A stretch of DNA of 64,000 nt. Origin: Plectrocnemia conspersa (lineage: Eukaryota > Arthropoda > Insecta > Trichoptera > Polycentropodidae). A program made the translations under genes and the position numbers. The first letter of the stretch is position 1, and each line of letters opens with the position of its first letter. The stretch is taken from assembly GCA_009617715.1 (NCBI GenBank), contig VTFK01000003.1:2480001-2544000 (forward strand), read 5' to 3'. Positions 36,701 through 48,479 of this stretch are shown here, piece after piece. The notes below the pieces were generated by a model, which had not been told where the DNA came from, did not search any database, and was given only the letters and a program-made list of their open reading frames with translations.

Positions 36701-39700
36701 TTTTATTCCGCTTGCTTCCGTGATGTACGGACGCGGGGGTCAGGTATAAGTGTTCCAAAAATATTTTGGGTTAAAATATAAGTGTTACAAATAATAAAAA
36801 CAACAACTTCTCCTTGAGAAGAGAAGTTAAAAAACATTGGGTATAGTCCATTCTAGCTACAAGGTTTTAACATTTGAACTATTCAGTTATGGGAAACGAA
36901 TTATGGATGTTAAAAACTTATGTGAACAATTATATGAGCTATATTATGCTTAGTGAGATACACGTGATTATGCATTGTAATTAAAGGTCAATGTGAATGT
37001 ATCATATTGGTTGAATATTAATTAATATTTATCGACACGTGTAAAATAATAAGTGTGTAGTATAGAATCCATTCAATCTATGGAGAATATTAAATAAACT
37101 TTGCAATATATATAATATAATATAAATAATTTTATTTAGTAAAAAGTAGTAAACCAAGAAAAAACATTTTAAATGAGATTTTCAAGTATCAAATACTTAT
37201 TTTAAATAAAAAAGTAAGTTAAGACTGATTTACATCATTATTTTTATTTATTCATAACGAAACTATTTTATTGAAGATTTTTCGTAGAATTATTGAATTC
37301 AAGGTTCAATAATATTTTCTTTAGCGCAACCTGAATTATAACTTATAAATTACTATTTCAGTTTTTATGGTGGTATTTTACAAATGGTGTTATTTATTTA
37401 TACAAACATTACACTATAAATAAGAAAGCCTTGAAAATATTTGGGTTTCTGCACATAACAGGCGTTAGCCTAATGCGTTACAGCGGGGTAAAAACTAGAC
37501 TGTATTAACATATATTTTATTCATTGTAAGCTATTAAAGCTTACAGTCAATAGACGCCACTATGCATGATTTTAATTATTTATTACGATATTCATCCGTG
37601 AGATTATGAAAATCTAAGAAACCCTAATCTATGACCATCGATCGAAATTATACTTATATAATAATCACTAACCCCAATCTTCCAAGCACGATAGAAATTT
37701 AAAATCACTAGTCTATATGAGATTCTAATGCAGCTCTTTCATGCATTATTCCAGATACTTATACATACAATTGGTCTATCGTGCTTGTAATTTGTAATCA
37801 GATAAAAAAAATCAACAAAAAAGCTTTAAAAGATACGATATAATTACAAATTAAATTATTAAATCCAAATTTGTCTTAATCGCTTATTTTTTTAATGTAT
37901 TAATTTAATTACAACTATAAATAATTATTTATATAATTCACCATAAATTTATATGAGATACCGGATGTATAAAATTACAAAGTTTATTACTATCTGAACT
38001 AAAGCATTAACTACAATTTTAACGGCTCTAATAGGCGTTTACTGTTCAGTCAACGCCTTCGGATTAATTGAATCGTTAAAAATTGCCGTTTGATTGAGAC
38101 ATTTTGATTTGTACGTGCAGTGTCAAGGAAAACTCCTAGGCCTTTGCCTTTTACCATACCGGATTTTCCGATAGAGAATGACCTCTTATCTATCTTATCA
38201 ACGTGATTCATATAATAATAATATTTTATTATCAATTAAGGTTTAATTTTTATTAAAAAATTAAGATGAATTCAATATTAGGAATACAAAAGGATCTATT
38301 TTAAATACACTACTAAAATATATTGATTATGTATGATTTGTGAAACAAATCTGAAACGGATACGAAACGAAGGCATGTCGGCATGTTGACAAAGTCATTG
38401 TGAAGAAATTTCTCGTGCGCATATCTTCGCTACCGGATTTGTCAAATATTTACCGCACATCGTACAAGCAAATATTTAAGGAATTCCCATTTAAAATAAA
38501 ACGCATATCATTAATATTAATTAATGGGTCGATCCGTTCGTACATGTGAAAAGCTTTCGATGTACACCAACAATTTTTTCCGGACTTTCAGCTAGATGAC
38601 ATAAAAAACCTACTAAAAATACGTCCGGAATGTTTCGAATATTTCACACTACAAAATGGCAAAACTTGTATAAACAAGCAAAGATTTTATCTCAAATGTA
38701 GGGGGAAATCCCCACATAACCGTTGATGATATTTTATTATTAATTAGTTTGCAATTTAAATGATTCATTGCTAATTCTAATTCTTAAATGTTGTACATTG
38801 ATAAATGATAATGACTAAATAACATTGTGCCATTTTTATTATATATAAAAATAATATAATAAATTACTCCATCGATATTCTATTGCTTTTGTAAGATTTA
38901 TGATATAAAATTACCATTGTATTATTACTTTTTTGCATTTTAATAATAACACGCATAGTATTAATTATTTTTCTACACGTCTATAATGCGATTCCCATCA
39001 GGTTTTAATTGTTTACGCTTTAATTGTATATTTTTATAAATAACTTTTATTGAATTGATTTAATTATTTTAATTTATCAAATTAATCTATTTTTTATATT
39101 AATTTTATTCTAGATACTAGTGATATAATTTTATTGAAAGTTAAATGTTTTAGAATAAATCGTATTAATAATTAAAAATCTGTTCATACTATCATCATAA
39201 AATATTTAAAAATAAATTATAAATTAATTTAGCTTAAATTTACTATTACAAAATTTAGTTTCATATGAGTAAAGGTAAAATTATTAATTAAAAATAATAA
39301 ATAAGCTGCTACAAATTAAAATATGTAATATAAATTAAAATATTACAGAAAAAAAAATACATTTTTATATTCAATTCCTTTATGAAATATCAAAAATATC
39401 AAGACTAAAGATAATTTATTTAAGAACATATCAGTTTTCTTGGAAAATTACTATCCCCATAGAATGTCAATTTAATTTGCACGTAAACTTTTAAGACTTA
39501 TTTAAGATTTATTTGGTTACCCCAAAGCGTCACAATGGTAAAAAAAAACAATAGCAGCTCCTCGTAGCTGACATTAAATATATATAATAATAGTCGGATG
39601 GCGACAGACATTGGCGAGTTGGACAGTGCGGACTTCCTGGCCCTAACGGAAATCAAAAGAGGATGCGATCGTTACTAACATAACGAAGGCGAGCATCTTA

Positions 39701-42700
39701 TAAGATTTACCGCAAACATTATTTACGTGTATAGAAGGATCTCCACTTCATCTCAAAAGTGTTTCGGAGAAGCTTCTCTAGTCAAAATGTTTCCACCGAA
39801 CTCGTAGGAATAAACAATGTGACACTTTCTGACCCCCATAGAAGCCCATCTTCATAGAGAATAAAAGTCCACAACAGATCGAATGCATTTAAACCAGTCT
39901 AAACCATCTACACGCAGAATAAAACTTGAATTTAAAACTGCCATATGTATGCCATTAATAAATAAAATAAGGAGTACAGGACTCAGGTTGGACCCTTGAG
40001 GAGCCACTGGACGGGTGAAATATTCCTTCGACAATCGGCCGCCGTAGGTTACAAACAGTCTACGATCACTCAAATAACTAGGGAAATAAAGAGTAAAATT
40101 ATCTTAGCAATCGAGGTTCGACCATTTTTTTATAATAACCCATGACAAACCTTGTCGAAGGCCTTTTCAAAATTTGTATATACGACGTCTACTTGAATTC
40201 TCGCATCGAGTGATTTTATCAACATTTTGGTGAAAGATAAGATTAGTTAAACTAATGCTGTTAGTCTACAAAACTTTCTAAAAGGGATTGAAGATGAAAT
40301 ATTTCGAACAATATAGCAGGAGCTGACAATACTGCGACTGGTTTATGGATATGGGTTACTTTTGTGTATTTCCAAAGATCAGAAAATGACGACATCTTGA
40401 GAATTAGATCAAAATATAGGAGCAGCGAAATTGATTTCACAAACCTTGTTAGTTAAAATCGGGAATATCTAATAAAATATATTAAAAATATAAGCAAAAA
40501 TATTTAATGTTGACTAATTATTAATTAGTAGAAATATCAGACGCTGTGTCGAAACAATTTAACTTATGTTAATGGTTACTAAATTAAAATTAATTATTAA
40601 TTAAAATAATAGATTATATAGAGTTATTCACAATGAAACATTTAGATTATGTCAAAAATATACAATACAAGTAAAAATTTTAAATTTCAATACACAAGCA
40701 TACTTTAACGTTATGATCGATTAATTAACGCTTAACATCACACCCTGACAATAACGTTGATCATTGCATTTCTTAGAAACGACACAGCGGCGTTATCGAT
40801 CCATCAATTAAGAGCATGACGTCAATTATGTCACCCGAGGGCATTTAGTTTCACCTGTCATGGAAAAGTTTTCATTCACTGCGCCTATGACGAGTGAAAT
40901 GTTAACTATCCATTACGCACGTTGACCCAAATTGGTATATACCCACTTTGTAACCAAACCGCAGATAATGCCAGTTGATTATTAAGCAAAGTATATCTAT
41001 TTACTTTCTGTCGAGTGACGTGAGAGATTCAACGAGTGATTGATTTGTATCTGACCGTCTAGACTGATCGATAAATAACGATTCTTTTATAGATGCCTAT
41101 CAGGAAAAGCCTGACGTCATAATCGACACTGTGACCGAAATTTGAGGAAATTTTAATAACCCACGGCTAGCGAATATTATAATAGCTAAACGTAGGTACT
41201 GAGGAAAAGTGTGTACGTGATCGATAATTAGTCTTACGTTAACAATGTATACTTTTAAAAATATGCCAAAATTCTCTTTATATATTAATTATTATAATAA
41301 TAATACATGATTAAAAAAAATATGAACTGTTCTAACATTGTTGTAATCGTAATAAAAATATAGCTGTATTCAATAAAATTGGATAGTATGCTATGAATAT
41401 AATACAAAATCAATTTATTAATATTTAAAGTCATTTTTAATGAATGTATTATTTTATTGTTACTCATAGATCTGTTTGTTTTTTATCCTAAAATTATAAT
41501 ATAGCGTTTTGGAACTTATTACAGTAATAAAAAATGTTCTGTAAAGAACCAAAATCAGTCAACATTTCTCTAAAGTTTATACTAATGTTTTATTTATTAT
41601 AAATAAGCGTTTAATATTATTATAAAATAAAAATAGAAATACCAATTTTTCTCATGATTTTATTTATAATATATTTAATTATAGAATTAAAATCAGAAAA
41701 TACATGAAAAATCTGGGTTTGAATCACATAATTATAATTCCGATCGATAATCAGAGATTATGTTTTCCTAGATTTTCCTAAACTCACGGATAAATATCGT
41801 GATAAATAATTCAATATTATCTAGCTATGTCGTACATATTTATCTATATATTAATTAATTGTAAATATTTCGTTGCAACATAACAAGCGTTAGCGCAATA
41901 CGTTACAAGGGCGTTACAGGCTAAGCACAACTACTACTAAATAATAAATGAAATACCATACCTAAATCAGTGACATGTGTATTCATAATTATAAATTAAT
42001 ATTATAGTTTTGAACATCGATATTATAATTGCATAATAATCATTAATTCCAATCTCCCAGCCATGATAGAAATTTAAAAACACTTTGCCATATATGATTT
42101 GATATCAGGTATTTTTAGGTATTAGTCATTGACTTAATATTATAAATATAAGTCACAAAGGAACGTTATTTTACTGTTCTCTCACTACTAACCGAGTAGT
42201 TATTGCTTTTGTTTACCCCGCTATAACGCATTAGGCTAACGTCTGTGATGTTGCAGCGAAATATTTAAATTAAATTAATATTATTTTTATTTTTATCGAG
42301 TTTAAAATTATTATTATTTTTTTTACTTTTATCTTAACACAATTAAAGCACCGAATAAAGTTTACTTTTATACATTTCAGACTAGATAATATATAACTTA
42401 ATATCATCTATATTATATTAGTAATATATTTTTATAATTTATATATATTTATGGAAGTAGCAAGTATCTTTATTTTTATTATTCATTGTCATTTTAAATA
42501 GTTTGATCTAAATGAAAATTAAAGGGTATTTTAGATAATTGTCTCTATATTAATAACTTCAAACATATTATATTCACACTTTTATCTATCTTAATAAAAC
42601 ATTTAAAAGGGTTCCCACAGTAGCAAATTAATATACTAAATCATTGTCTGATATTGTTATTAAATATGTTTATATTTTTACTTATATTATATTTTAAATT

Positions 42701-43225
42701 AAATACTACATTGATATATCTATATATTTTAATATATACAATAAATTAATTGATATATTGCCATATAAACTAAAAACTCTTATAATACAAATATATTAAT
42801 TAATTAAGATAAATTATAATAAATAATAAATAAAACTATTATTATTTATTACAAAATATTTGTATACAAATCATATATTATTTATAAATATATTTTTACT
42901 ATTAAGATTGTGAAATCAACATGTCGCAAATGAGATATAACATTACCGATAATTACAAGGATAAATAGTAACTCAATGACCCCAACACTTAAAATGCCTA
43001 ATAACTATTTTAGAGCTTTAGTAAACAAATATTTTTCAATCGTTAAAATTCATTGAGGTATAAAATCAAAATTAATTCTAGCATTTATTACAAATTATTA
43101 AAAATATAAAATGAAAACATGGTAGTTATTATATGTTATTTTAATATTAAATAAAAGGTATATTCACCTATGAAGAGCATGATCACGAGTGGAATCCATA
43201 TCCTGTGCTTTTCAAAGCTCGCCAT
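27704..43225 (-). CDS. Secreted protein with eleven peritrophin-A (CBM14) domains
   Basis: Two coding exons on the minus strand: 43225–43168 (58 nt) and 29652–27704 (stop at 27704–27706), separated by a 13.5-kb intron; 668 residues. The small exon gives a signal peptide (MASFEKHRIWIPLVIMLFIG) that joins in phase at TSQAIKAEVDC; both splice sites are canonical (ATAG|GTGAAT and TTTCAG|GA). The main exon encodes about eleven six-cysteine CBM14 units, each 50–60 residues (C…C-x5/6-C…C…C…C with aromatic YYxC), from the first Cys to the end. The third unit is degenerate (CTRSLIC, no aromatic pair, long gap). CBM14 domains bind chitin; such arrays occur in peritrophic-matrix, cuticle and eggshell-type proteins. 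There is no Ser/Thr-rich mucin linker and no membrane anchor, and the protein ends soon after unit 11 (DECSQDHCNKTI). I cannot name an orthologue; annotations such as 'chondroitin proteoglycan 2-like' or 'peritrophin-like' would be expected. Confidence 0.92.
29795..29972 (-). mobile_element. tRNA-derived SINE, family A copy 2 (best head)
   Basis: On the minus strand the head begins AGCACGATAGACAAGTGG with an A-box-like TAGACAAGTGG (29963–29953). About 31 nt further comes a B box GGTTCAAATCC (29921–29911), the spacing of a tRNA-type RNA polymerase III promoter. The body continues GGGAGATCGGAATTAGTAAT, then the shared blocks GATCATCACAGATTAGG and TTTTCCTAATCTCACGGATG. Confidence 0.8.
31190..31260 (-). 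repeat. Dispersed repeat family B fragment
   Basis: GGTCAGAACCGTGAACATCT and ATGAATAACCCTC are the reverse complement of the core of the copy at 1158–1292, and CTGCAACGAATCTATTCG matches the end motif of the copy at 61285–61400. Confidence 0.5.
31680..31805 (+). repeat. Repeat family D, copy 1
   Basis: TTAGGTTAGGTTTGGGTT followed by ACGTTTCGCAACTGT recurs at 51686–51840 with the same downstream AT-rich stretch ending in GTTAAAATGTA. No ORF. Confidence 0.55.
32690..33100. promoter_or_regulatory. GC-richer pocket with short palindrome
   Basis: Stands out from surrounding AT-rich intron. Contains TACGGT-6 nt-ACCGTA (32923–32940) and an open plus-strand stretch 32911–33096 (61 codons, no known domain). 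Probably conserved non-coding DNA or a stray exon. Assignment rests on composition only. Confidence 0.25.
33611..33898 (+). other. Orphan 95-codon open frame
   Basis: Plus-strand open frame in the CBM14 intron, starting MQSQQASNEIDALSAMNKIS. No recognised domain, no convincing splice partners, no homologue I can name. Its middle (33690–33760) is more GC-rich than its surroundings. It may be chance, a non-coding RNA or a decayed element. Confidence 0.15.
34236..34490 (+). mobile_element. tRNA-derived SINE, family A copy 3
   Basis: Head with B box GGTTCGAACCC (34292–34302), then GGAAGATCAAAATTAATGAT and the body block AGATTAAGGTTTCCTAGATT on the plus strand. Opposite orientation to most copies. 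Confidence 0.75.
34500..34760 (+). mobile_element. tRNA-derived SINE, family A copy 4
   Basis: Directly follows copy 3 in the same orientation. Degenerate head (TTTGAATCCCATG), body with TAGATCGGAATTAGTGACTA and ATAGATTAGGTTCACCTAAA, tail with TGATTGTGTTCACCCTGTTG. A tandem pair or nested insertion. Confidence 0.65.
35170..35465. promoter_or_regulatory. Candidate enhancer or promoter pocket with POU and K50 homeodomain sites
   Basis: GC-richer pocket containing a perfect POU octamer ATTTGCAT (35222–35229) fused to TAATTA (35229–35234), two GGATTA Otx/Bicoid-type sites (35429 and 35448), CpG-rich CACCGCGCGCTGCGG, and a TATA-like CATATAAACG at 35411. A GTAAAT donor-like site follows at 35466. 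Could be an enhancer of the CBM14 gene or a plus-strand promoter with a short first exon. Confidence 0.3.
35812..35879 (+). CDS. Candidate orphan coding exon, antisense to CBM14 intron
   Basis: 68 nt flanked by a strong acceptor (TTTTTATTATTGCAG) and a consensus donor (GTGAGT). Entered with two leading bases it encodes 22 codons without a stop: LREAESLRINYQLLKTMKDE, then SY. This is an amphipathic, coiled-coil-like sequence. A second frame is also open. No neighbouring exon could be joined with confidence and I do not recognise the protein. Confidence 0.35.
36061..36246 (-). other. Orphan 61-codon minus-strand open frame
   Basis: Encodes a peptide with SDKSIFCAKGVSFLIKR and SESVQTFYETLKRTLSVE; composition is protein-like, in a locally GC-richer stretch (36090–36250). 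No domain recognised and no splice partners found. May be a decayed transposon ORF. Confidence 0.15.
37458..37790 (-). mobile_element. tRNA-derived SINE, family A copy 5
   Basis: Near full length: tail CAGGCGTTAGCCTAATGCGT at the left end, body with CCGTGAGATTATGAAAATCT and AATCTTCCAAGCACGATAG, decayed tRNA-like head ending at GGTCTATCGTGCTTG (37771–37785). Confidence 0.75.
39640..40430 (-). mobile_element. Jockey-superfamily LINE relic (reverse transcriptase)
   Basis: Minus-strand translation, with frame breaks, gives QVDVVYTNFEKAFDKVCHGL (RT motif D-F-x-K-A-F-D-x-V-x-H, first Asp lost). Then follow SDRRLFVTYGGRLSKEYFTR and PVAPQGSNLSPVLLILFING, the QGS.LSPxLFxLFIND block of jockey/CR1-type RTs. 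The next segment, where the YADD catalytic box should be, reads VDGLDWFKCIRSVVD, so the catalytic aspartates are lost. A dead fragment. Confidence 0.8.
40730..41160. promoter_or_regulatory. Candidate regulatory pocket with two CRE palindromes
   Basis: Two perfect TGACGTCA cAMP-response elements (40817–40824 and 41112–41119) about 295 bp apart in locally GC-richer DNA. A Runt-like AACCGCAG and a GATA-like CAGATAAT lie between them (around 40966). Motif evidence only. Confidence 0.25.
41705..42270. mobile_element. Cluster of three SINE family A pieces
   Basis: Plus-strand piece 41705–41835 (GGGTTTGAATCACATAATTA … GATTTTCCTAAACTCACGGA). Minus-strand copy 41868–42130, beginning with the tail TTTCGTTGCAACATAACAAG. 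Plus-strand tail 42195–42270 (AACGCATTAGGCTAACGTCT … GCAGCGAAATATTT). The two tails are inverted repeats bracketing the minus copy. Confidence 0.65.
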
Positions 43226-43379
43226 TCCAGCGCCTTCGCTTTCGCACATTTCGATTTCACTATTCAGAATCGATCCAAAATCCCGACTTCCTTCCTCTTC
43301 GAATGTTCACCTTAACTTCTGTTTCGTATTTACCAAATCAATAAGTACACGAGACTGCTGTGAAACGTTCGGAGCACCG

Positions 43380-43426
43380 ATACAAACTGTCTGTTTTCAC
43401 AAAATTACACTTTATATATATGACTC
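43380..43426 (-). promoter_or_regulatory. Core promoter of the CBM14 gene
   Basis: On the minus strand, TATATATAAAG (43422–43412) lies about 30 nt upstream of CAGACAGTTTG, an initiator-like site (around 43390). This would give a 5' leader of about 165 nt before the ATG at 43225. TATA plus Inr is typical of tissue-specific insect genes. Confidence 0.5.
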
Positions 43427-43429
43427 GGC

Positions 43430-45335
43430 CAGTGTATGACCCGGTCCGGCCGCAGGGCAACGCTGTACACACAAAACAAAGGCGATTTGTTGGCTTTTTA
43501 TGCCATTTTTGGTGTTACTTTTTTTTACTTGTAATTCGAGTTGAATGCGCCGAAGATCGACCCTACGAGGGAAGTGCCCTCGGACCTCCTTTCGCCGAGG
43601 TGTTTTATTACCGAATTCCTTCGAGAATTGATCACTGGCGTAACGAAGAATTTGATTTGGATGTAAAATCGTCACTTTTATACAATAAGGTATTTATTTC
43701 ATTTTTTTACAAATATATGAAACTAAATAATTCGAAAAAATTATTGTTTCAATTGTTTATTAAAATGTTTTGAATAAAGCAATAATTTGATACTTTTTCA
43801 ACTATAAAAATATAAAATTTGTGCCATCATAATAAATATATAATAAATAATCACAGTAACTATTGAACGATTAACATTTTAGTGCTAATTAAGAACCATA
43901 AATTTAAGGTGCTAATAATATTTTATTTATTTCTAATAAATAGAAAGTTATCAAAAATCTATATAAACATTTTATATATATAAGGTATAAGCAATTTATC
44001 GATATTTTAAAACGTTAATAATACTTTAGCAATAAATTTAATATGACTCGATTCATATATTATATATACATATAATATATAGAATTACAAGCTAATTTTA
44101 GTTTTATTATTTTCAACACTGTCTTTATGTTTTAGATTTGAAAAATTATATTTTAATAATTGAGTTTTATAGACTATGGATTTTTAAAATGTAGAATATA
44201 TATTTTTTTTTAAAAAGTAATATTTTGGTTTTAAATAAATAATATTGTTTAAAGTTAGGCTCATGAGTTTTTTGTTCATGCATTTTAAGTGAAGTAAATA
44301 TCCCAATCAAATTTTAGATAAAATATTTTTTATTATAAATATAATTAAAATTATTTTGCTCTTAACTTATATAATAATTATATGAGTAATCTTAATCATC
44401 TTTAATTTAATTAATTTTATGATATTCTGGCGTTTATAATATAATAAATAAATAAAATATAAACGATGGACTAATTTTAATAATAACAATAAGTACAGTA
44501 TATACAAATATATATAATGTTTATTAGATACAATATAGTGTAATTTATTTTTATTAAAGTTAGATTATTAGATATATTTCATTTAAAATTTTAATAAAAT
44601 TTTATGCAAAACGCCAAAACGGCCAAACATTAATAATAATTGCAGATAATTATGATTTATATAAGTTAAAACTAAATGAATTTTAATTATGCAAAATATT
44701 AATACATTCTGATTTTTCAATGTTTTTCATTTATGGATAAATAAGAATTCTCATTTTCACTTCTCAAGTTTTTAAAGAATTCTCGAGAATTTTTTATAAG
44801 CAAAAATAATGTAAAAATATGTGATTATAATAATACAGTATATTATTATAATAGATAAATTTATATATGTAAACTATTTTTACTGCTTATATTTTCTCAA
44901 TAATTTTATTTTAATCACTCATATTTGAATCCTTACGACCTCTATTAAAAGCTTCCGAGAAAGCATGCATATTTTTAAATATTTTCCATGGACCCACCCT
45001 TTCTTATGCAGCGGTATAAAAAATGCATCTAATGTAAAACTTTTAAAAATATTCGTAAAGATTTATTTTTTAACAAAAATTAAGGCTCTATAAAAATTCT
45101 TGTATAGTCAACTAATTTCTGGAGAAATGAGACTTCTCGATTTTGCATTTTTCTCCAGAAATTCTCGAGAAGAAACATTAAGTATATTTTATTTTTAACT
45201 ATATATATATAAAATTGCAAATTTTTTAAGGAACTATTAATATGTTAACAAAGAAAATCCCATTTAAAGAAAACTTTAACTAAAATTTTCTTAATAATTA
45301 GATATGATGTCCATTATACAAAATTTCGCGTTCTT
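43430..45335. other. Intergenic, upstream of the CBM14 gene
   Basis: 43430–43690 is GC-richer proximal upstream DNA with open frames on both strands that look like chance. 43700–45335 is very AT-rich with nothing recognised, apart from an imperfect inverted repeat at 45105–45175 (TTTCTGGAGAAATG / TTTTTCTCCAGAAATTC). Confidence 0.4.
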
Positions 45336-45339
45336 TTTT

Positions 45340-45600
45340 TCGAGCAGAGGAGGCGGGCCGCCCCGGGCGGCACTTGCTTGGGGGCGGCATATTCGCGATG
45401 GGATCGTCTAGTGTGGTTCTTAACCCTGAATGCACTAAAACATATATAAATCCACGAATAATAAGATCTTAATAATAAGCAATTTATTATTTTAAGAAAT
45501 GCTGATTTTATGACCCTGCAAAAAATGTATGGGGGGGGGTGGAAATTTTAAGGATCGCCCTGGGCGGCACATACCCTAGCTACGCCACTGAAAATGTGTA
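45340..45600. repeat. Repeat with GC-rich ends
   Basis: Two GC-rich blocks, GGGCCGCCCCGGGCGGCACT (45356) and GCCCTGGGCGGCACATACCC (45556), flank an AT-rich core. The right block ends in CTAGCTACGCCACTG, a phrase resembling GCTACGCCACTG at 61762. Looks like a transposon remnant. Confidence 0.5.
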
Positions 45601-46179
45601 AAACAAAGAAGTAAAGAACATGCTAAATTTTTTATAAGAAACAAATATTAAATTGTTTACCTACATAGTTATATTCAAATGTGTTTAACTATATAGTTAT
45701 ATGTATTTTGACTCTATAAGTTCGCAAATATTTTTCAAGAGTAGTAATAATATTGGTTAATTTTATAAATCTATGACCATACACTTTTATATTTTACCAA
45801 ACAAATATGATAAGCAATTTTAAGAATATGTTATGCATGTCATTTAATAACATATCATTAGCTTCTTCTAATGAAATGTAGTATAATTGATTATAAAAAA
45901 ATGTTTAAATATCTTTATCTGGAATTGAACATTACGTAATGATTTAGCCGTAATTTTGCGATTAATTAGTTTTCATTGAAAATAACATAATAAATTATAA
46001 AAATACATAGCAATAATATTGTTCTTGCTATGTAATTTTGTCATTTAATTTTCGGGTTTGGGTTTCGCGTGCGCCCTTGCGTCGATATTACTTCGAAGCT
46101 TTTTGCACAAAACCCATAGAAATTACCCAATCTCATTAAAATCGCAGCTTCAAACATAATTTGTTTTTATTAAACCAAC

Positions 46180-46700
46180 ACACAATGCAAATATCCGTAT
46201 GTTGACACACAATTGCTAAAGCGCAATCGCAATCTATCGTGTCTGTCCTTCGTCTCAACACTTTTCACAACAATCGCGTCGTTTTCCGGCTTCCGCATTA
46301 GTGCGAAAGGGCGAGTAAAACATCCGGATCGATCTTCGATAACATTTCTATTCTTCGTCTAGATTCGCATCTATCTAGACAAGGTCGAATTCTAGTATGA
46401 CGGCAATAGGTCAGGGCCAGTGGCGCCGACTTTACACCCAATGCGTCCTTTGAGCCTGGAACGACCTCTGAATTCGGTCGGCAACTGTTCTAAAAATAAT
46501 CACGAACTATTCGCGTTCACTCGAAAGTACCGTTGGATGATGCCGCGTGCGAAATCATAATATCCTTACCGCGATAGTAGTTGCGCTACACTAATCGCGA
46601 TAAAACAATCGCTGCATTCTTATAACCATGGGATTCCGAGATCAGATCAGGGCTGCTGCAGTGAGCTTATCCGCTGAGGAAAACCGGTCATTATTTGTGA
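46180..46700. promoter_or_regulatory. GC-richer pocket, candidate regulatory DNA
   Basis: About 500 bp of mixed-composition, non-repetitive DNA in an otherwise AT-rich desert, with several CpGs and TCGCGATA/ATCGCGAT-type words (46569–46605). No ORF of note. Function inferred from contrast only. Confidence 0.2.
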
Positions 46701-48470
46701 TATGGATTGTTTCGAGTTCATTGGCAGTGTTATTATTTTTTTGGTCAAGTACGTTTAGTCACTGCCATATGTTCGGATATTAGTACCATAACTGTATAAT
46801 TAAATTGAAATCATCTGGATTAGTTCAATAATAATACTAATTAAAGTAAAATATAAAAAATATTGTATGATACATAATTGATCGTTATATCAATGGCCTT
46901 AAAAATAGCGCAATAGTAAACCTTAAAATATTTATATTTATTAAAATAAAAATAAGTAAGATCTACTATATTTATTTGATATATTTTTTTAATAGTTCTA
47001 TCAAACAACAGTAGAAGTTGTTTTCAGATATTTTTAATGGCAATGGGATTGCTAAAAAATGAGATGTTTCACCTAAAAATATGGTTAACATCTATCGATG
47101 GATATTAAATAGACTTATGTACGTGTATGTCAGACAATGTTACTTCAAAAGATTTTAATTGCTTTAATTTGTCTGAGTTACATACATACTTGTATTGAGT
47201 CACGTCTGCATTTTTTGAATGACGTCTTACATATTCTCGTTTGCTCCAAATTTCTTATGGAATAATAAATATTCTATATACGTCTAATATTATTTAAGGA
47301 CATCACATATAAACCCTTTATTTTAACTATTGATATAAAAATAAATAAATGCTGCAAGTTTTTTATTAGCACATATTTTTTCTACTTGTTCGTGTTTTAA
47401 GATTTAAACAAGCTAGATGGTCACTTACTCTCGATGACCTCTCGTTGCAACTAATCCGGGTTAACAAGGCTTCTATATACTTGTAACAGAATTTATTTTG
47501 CTTAATTATATTTAATGATTTTATTAAAAATATACAAGTATTGTTATATTTAAATGTTGATAAATTATGTTATGTTATATAGGAGTTTATTTAAACCATC
47601 GCAAATTAGATCAAATAAGTAGAAATTAAAAGTTTTTATATTTATATAATTTATTCATAACATATTATTAAATTAAAAAAATATATGCTATTGTAATATT
47701 ATACATATATAAAAAAATAAAAAATACGTACAGGAAAAGAGGACGCGATCATGATTCTCGAAGTTTCGGAGCCCAAAAGTAAAATTATTCAAAAGTAGTT
47801 GGATTGTTATTAGCGTCCTTTAGTAGTTTAAAGAAATGCTTTTTTTGAAAAATTTGGATACAATAAAGGATAAAACTAAAATATTTTTATCAAAAGGTAT
47901 CTGATTTTTTAGATTAAGATTCGAGAATTCGGTCACTCTGAAACTCCAAATCTTATTCTGTTTCATGAATTTTTAGATGGAATATGTAAGACATGAATTT
48001 AATAATGTGAAATCTTACTTTACCAAAAATATTATTTAAAGTTATATCGTGCATAAAAAAATTGCTTAAAAAAATACAAAAACATAATTTTTTCTATTTT
48101 TGTTATTTATTAAAAAAATACAGGTTAATTCACAAGCATCTAAATATCTTGAAACTAGGTTTATGTCATATTCTTTTCTTGGACTTTTCATGTAAATACA
48201 TAAGAATTTATTAGAAATAAAAAGAATATTCCAACTCTAAAAATTCTTCAAATGTTTAATATTTTAATCAAAATTTCACCGATATTATTTTCATGATTAT
48301 TAGTTAATCAGTGACCATAGAATCAAGCATAAATAATATGATGAACTTTGTGTCATATAGTTCTAAAAAACAATATCTTGTATGAATGTATAATATCTAT
48401 CATAATGTTGCATTGCGTCGTTTAAGACAACATTGCATACGTTAAGGTCAAACTACCGGTAGTGGTGTTA
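46701..48470. other. AT-rich intergenic, nothing recognised
   Basis: Low-complexity AT-rich sequence on both strands without splice-flanked ORFs, repeats shared within the window, or RNA genes that I can see. Confidence 0.4.
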
Positions 48471-48479
48471 TTTTTTTAT

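Larger units (their letters stand above)
29653..43167 (-). other. Giant first intron of the CBM14 gene
   Basis: About 13.5 kb between the signal-peptide exon and the domain exon. It contains SINE copies (29795–29972, 34236–34490, 34500–34760, 37458–37790, 41705–42270), a LINE relic (39640–40430), small repeats, GC-richer pockets at 32690–33100, 35170–35465 and 40730–41160, and a plus-strand exon-like block at 35812–35879. Segments 30000–31185, 36250–37450, 37800–39600 and 42270–43160 are AT-rich with nothing recognised. Confidence 0.7.

Noticed and set aside
43360..43773. 137-codon plus-strand and 87-codon minus-strand open frames
   Set aside because: They overlap each other across the CBM14 promoter and its upstream DNA; no protein-family features.
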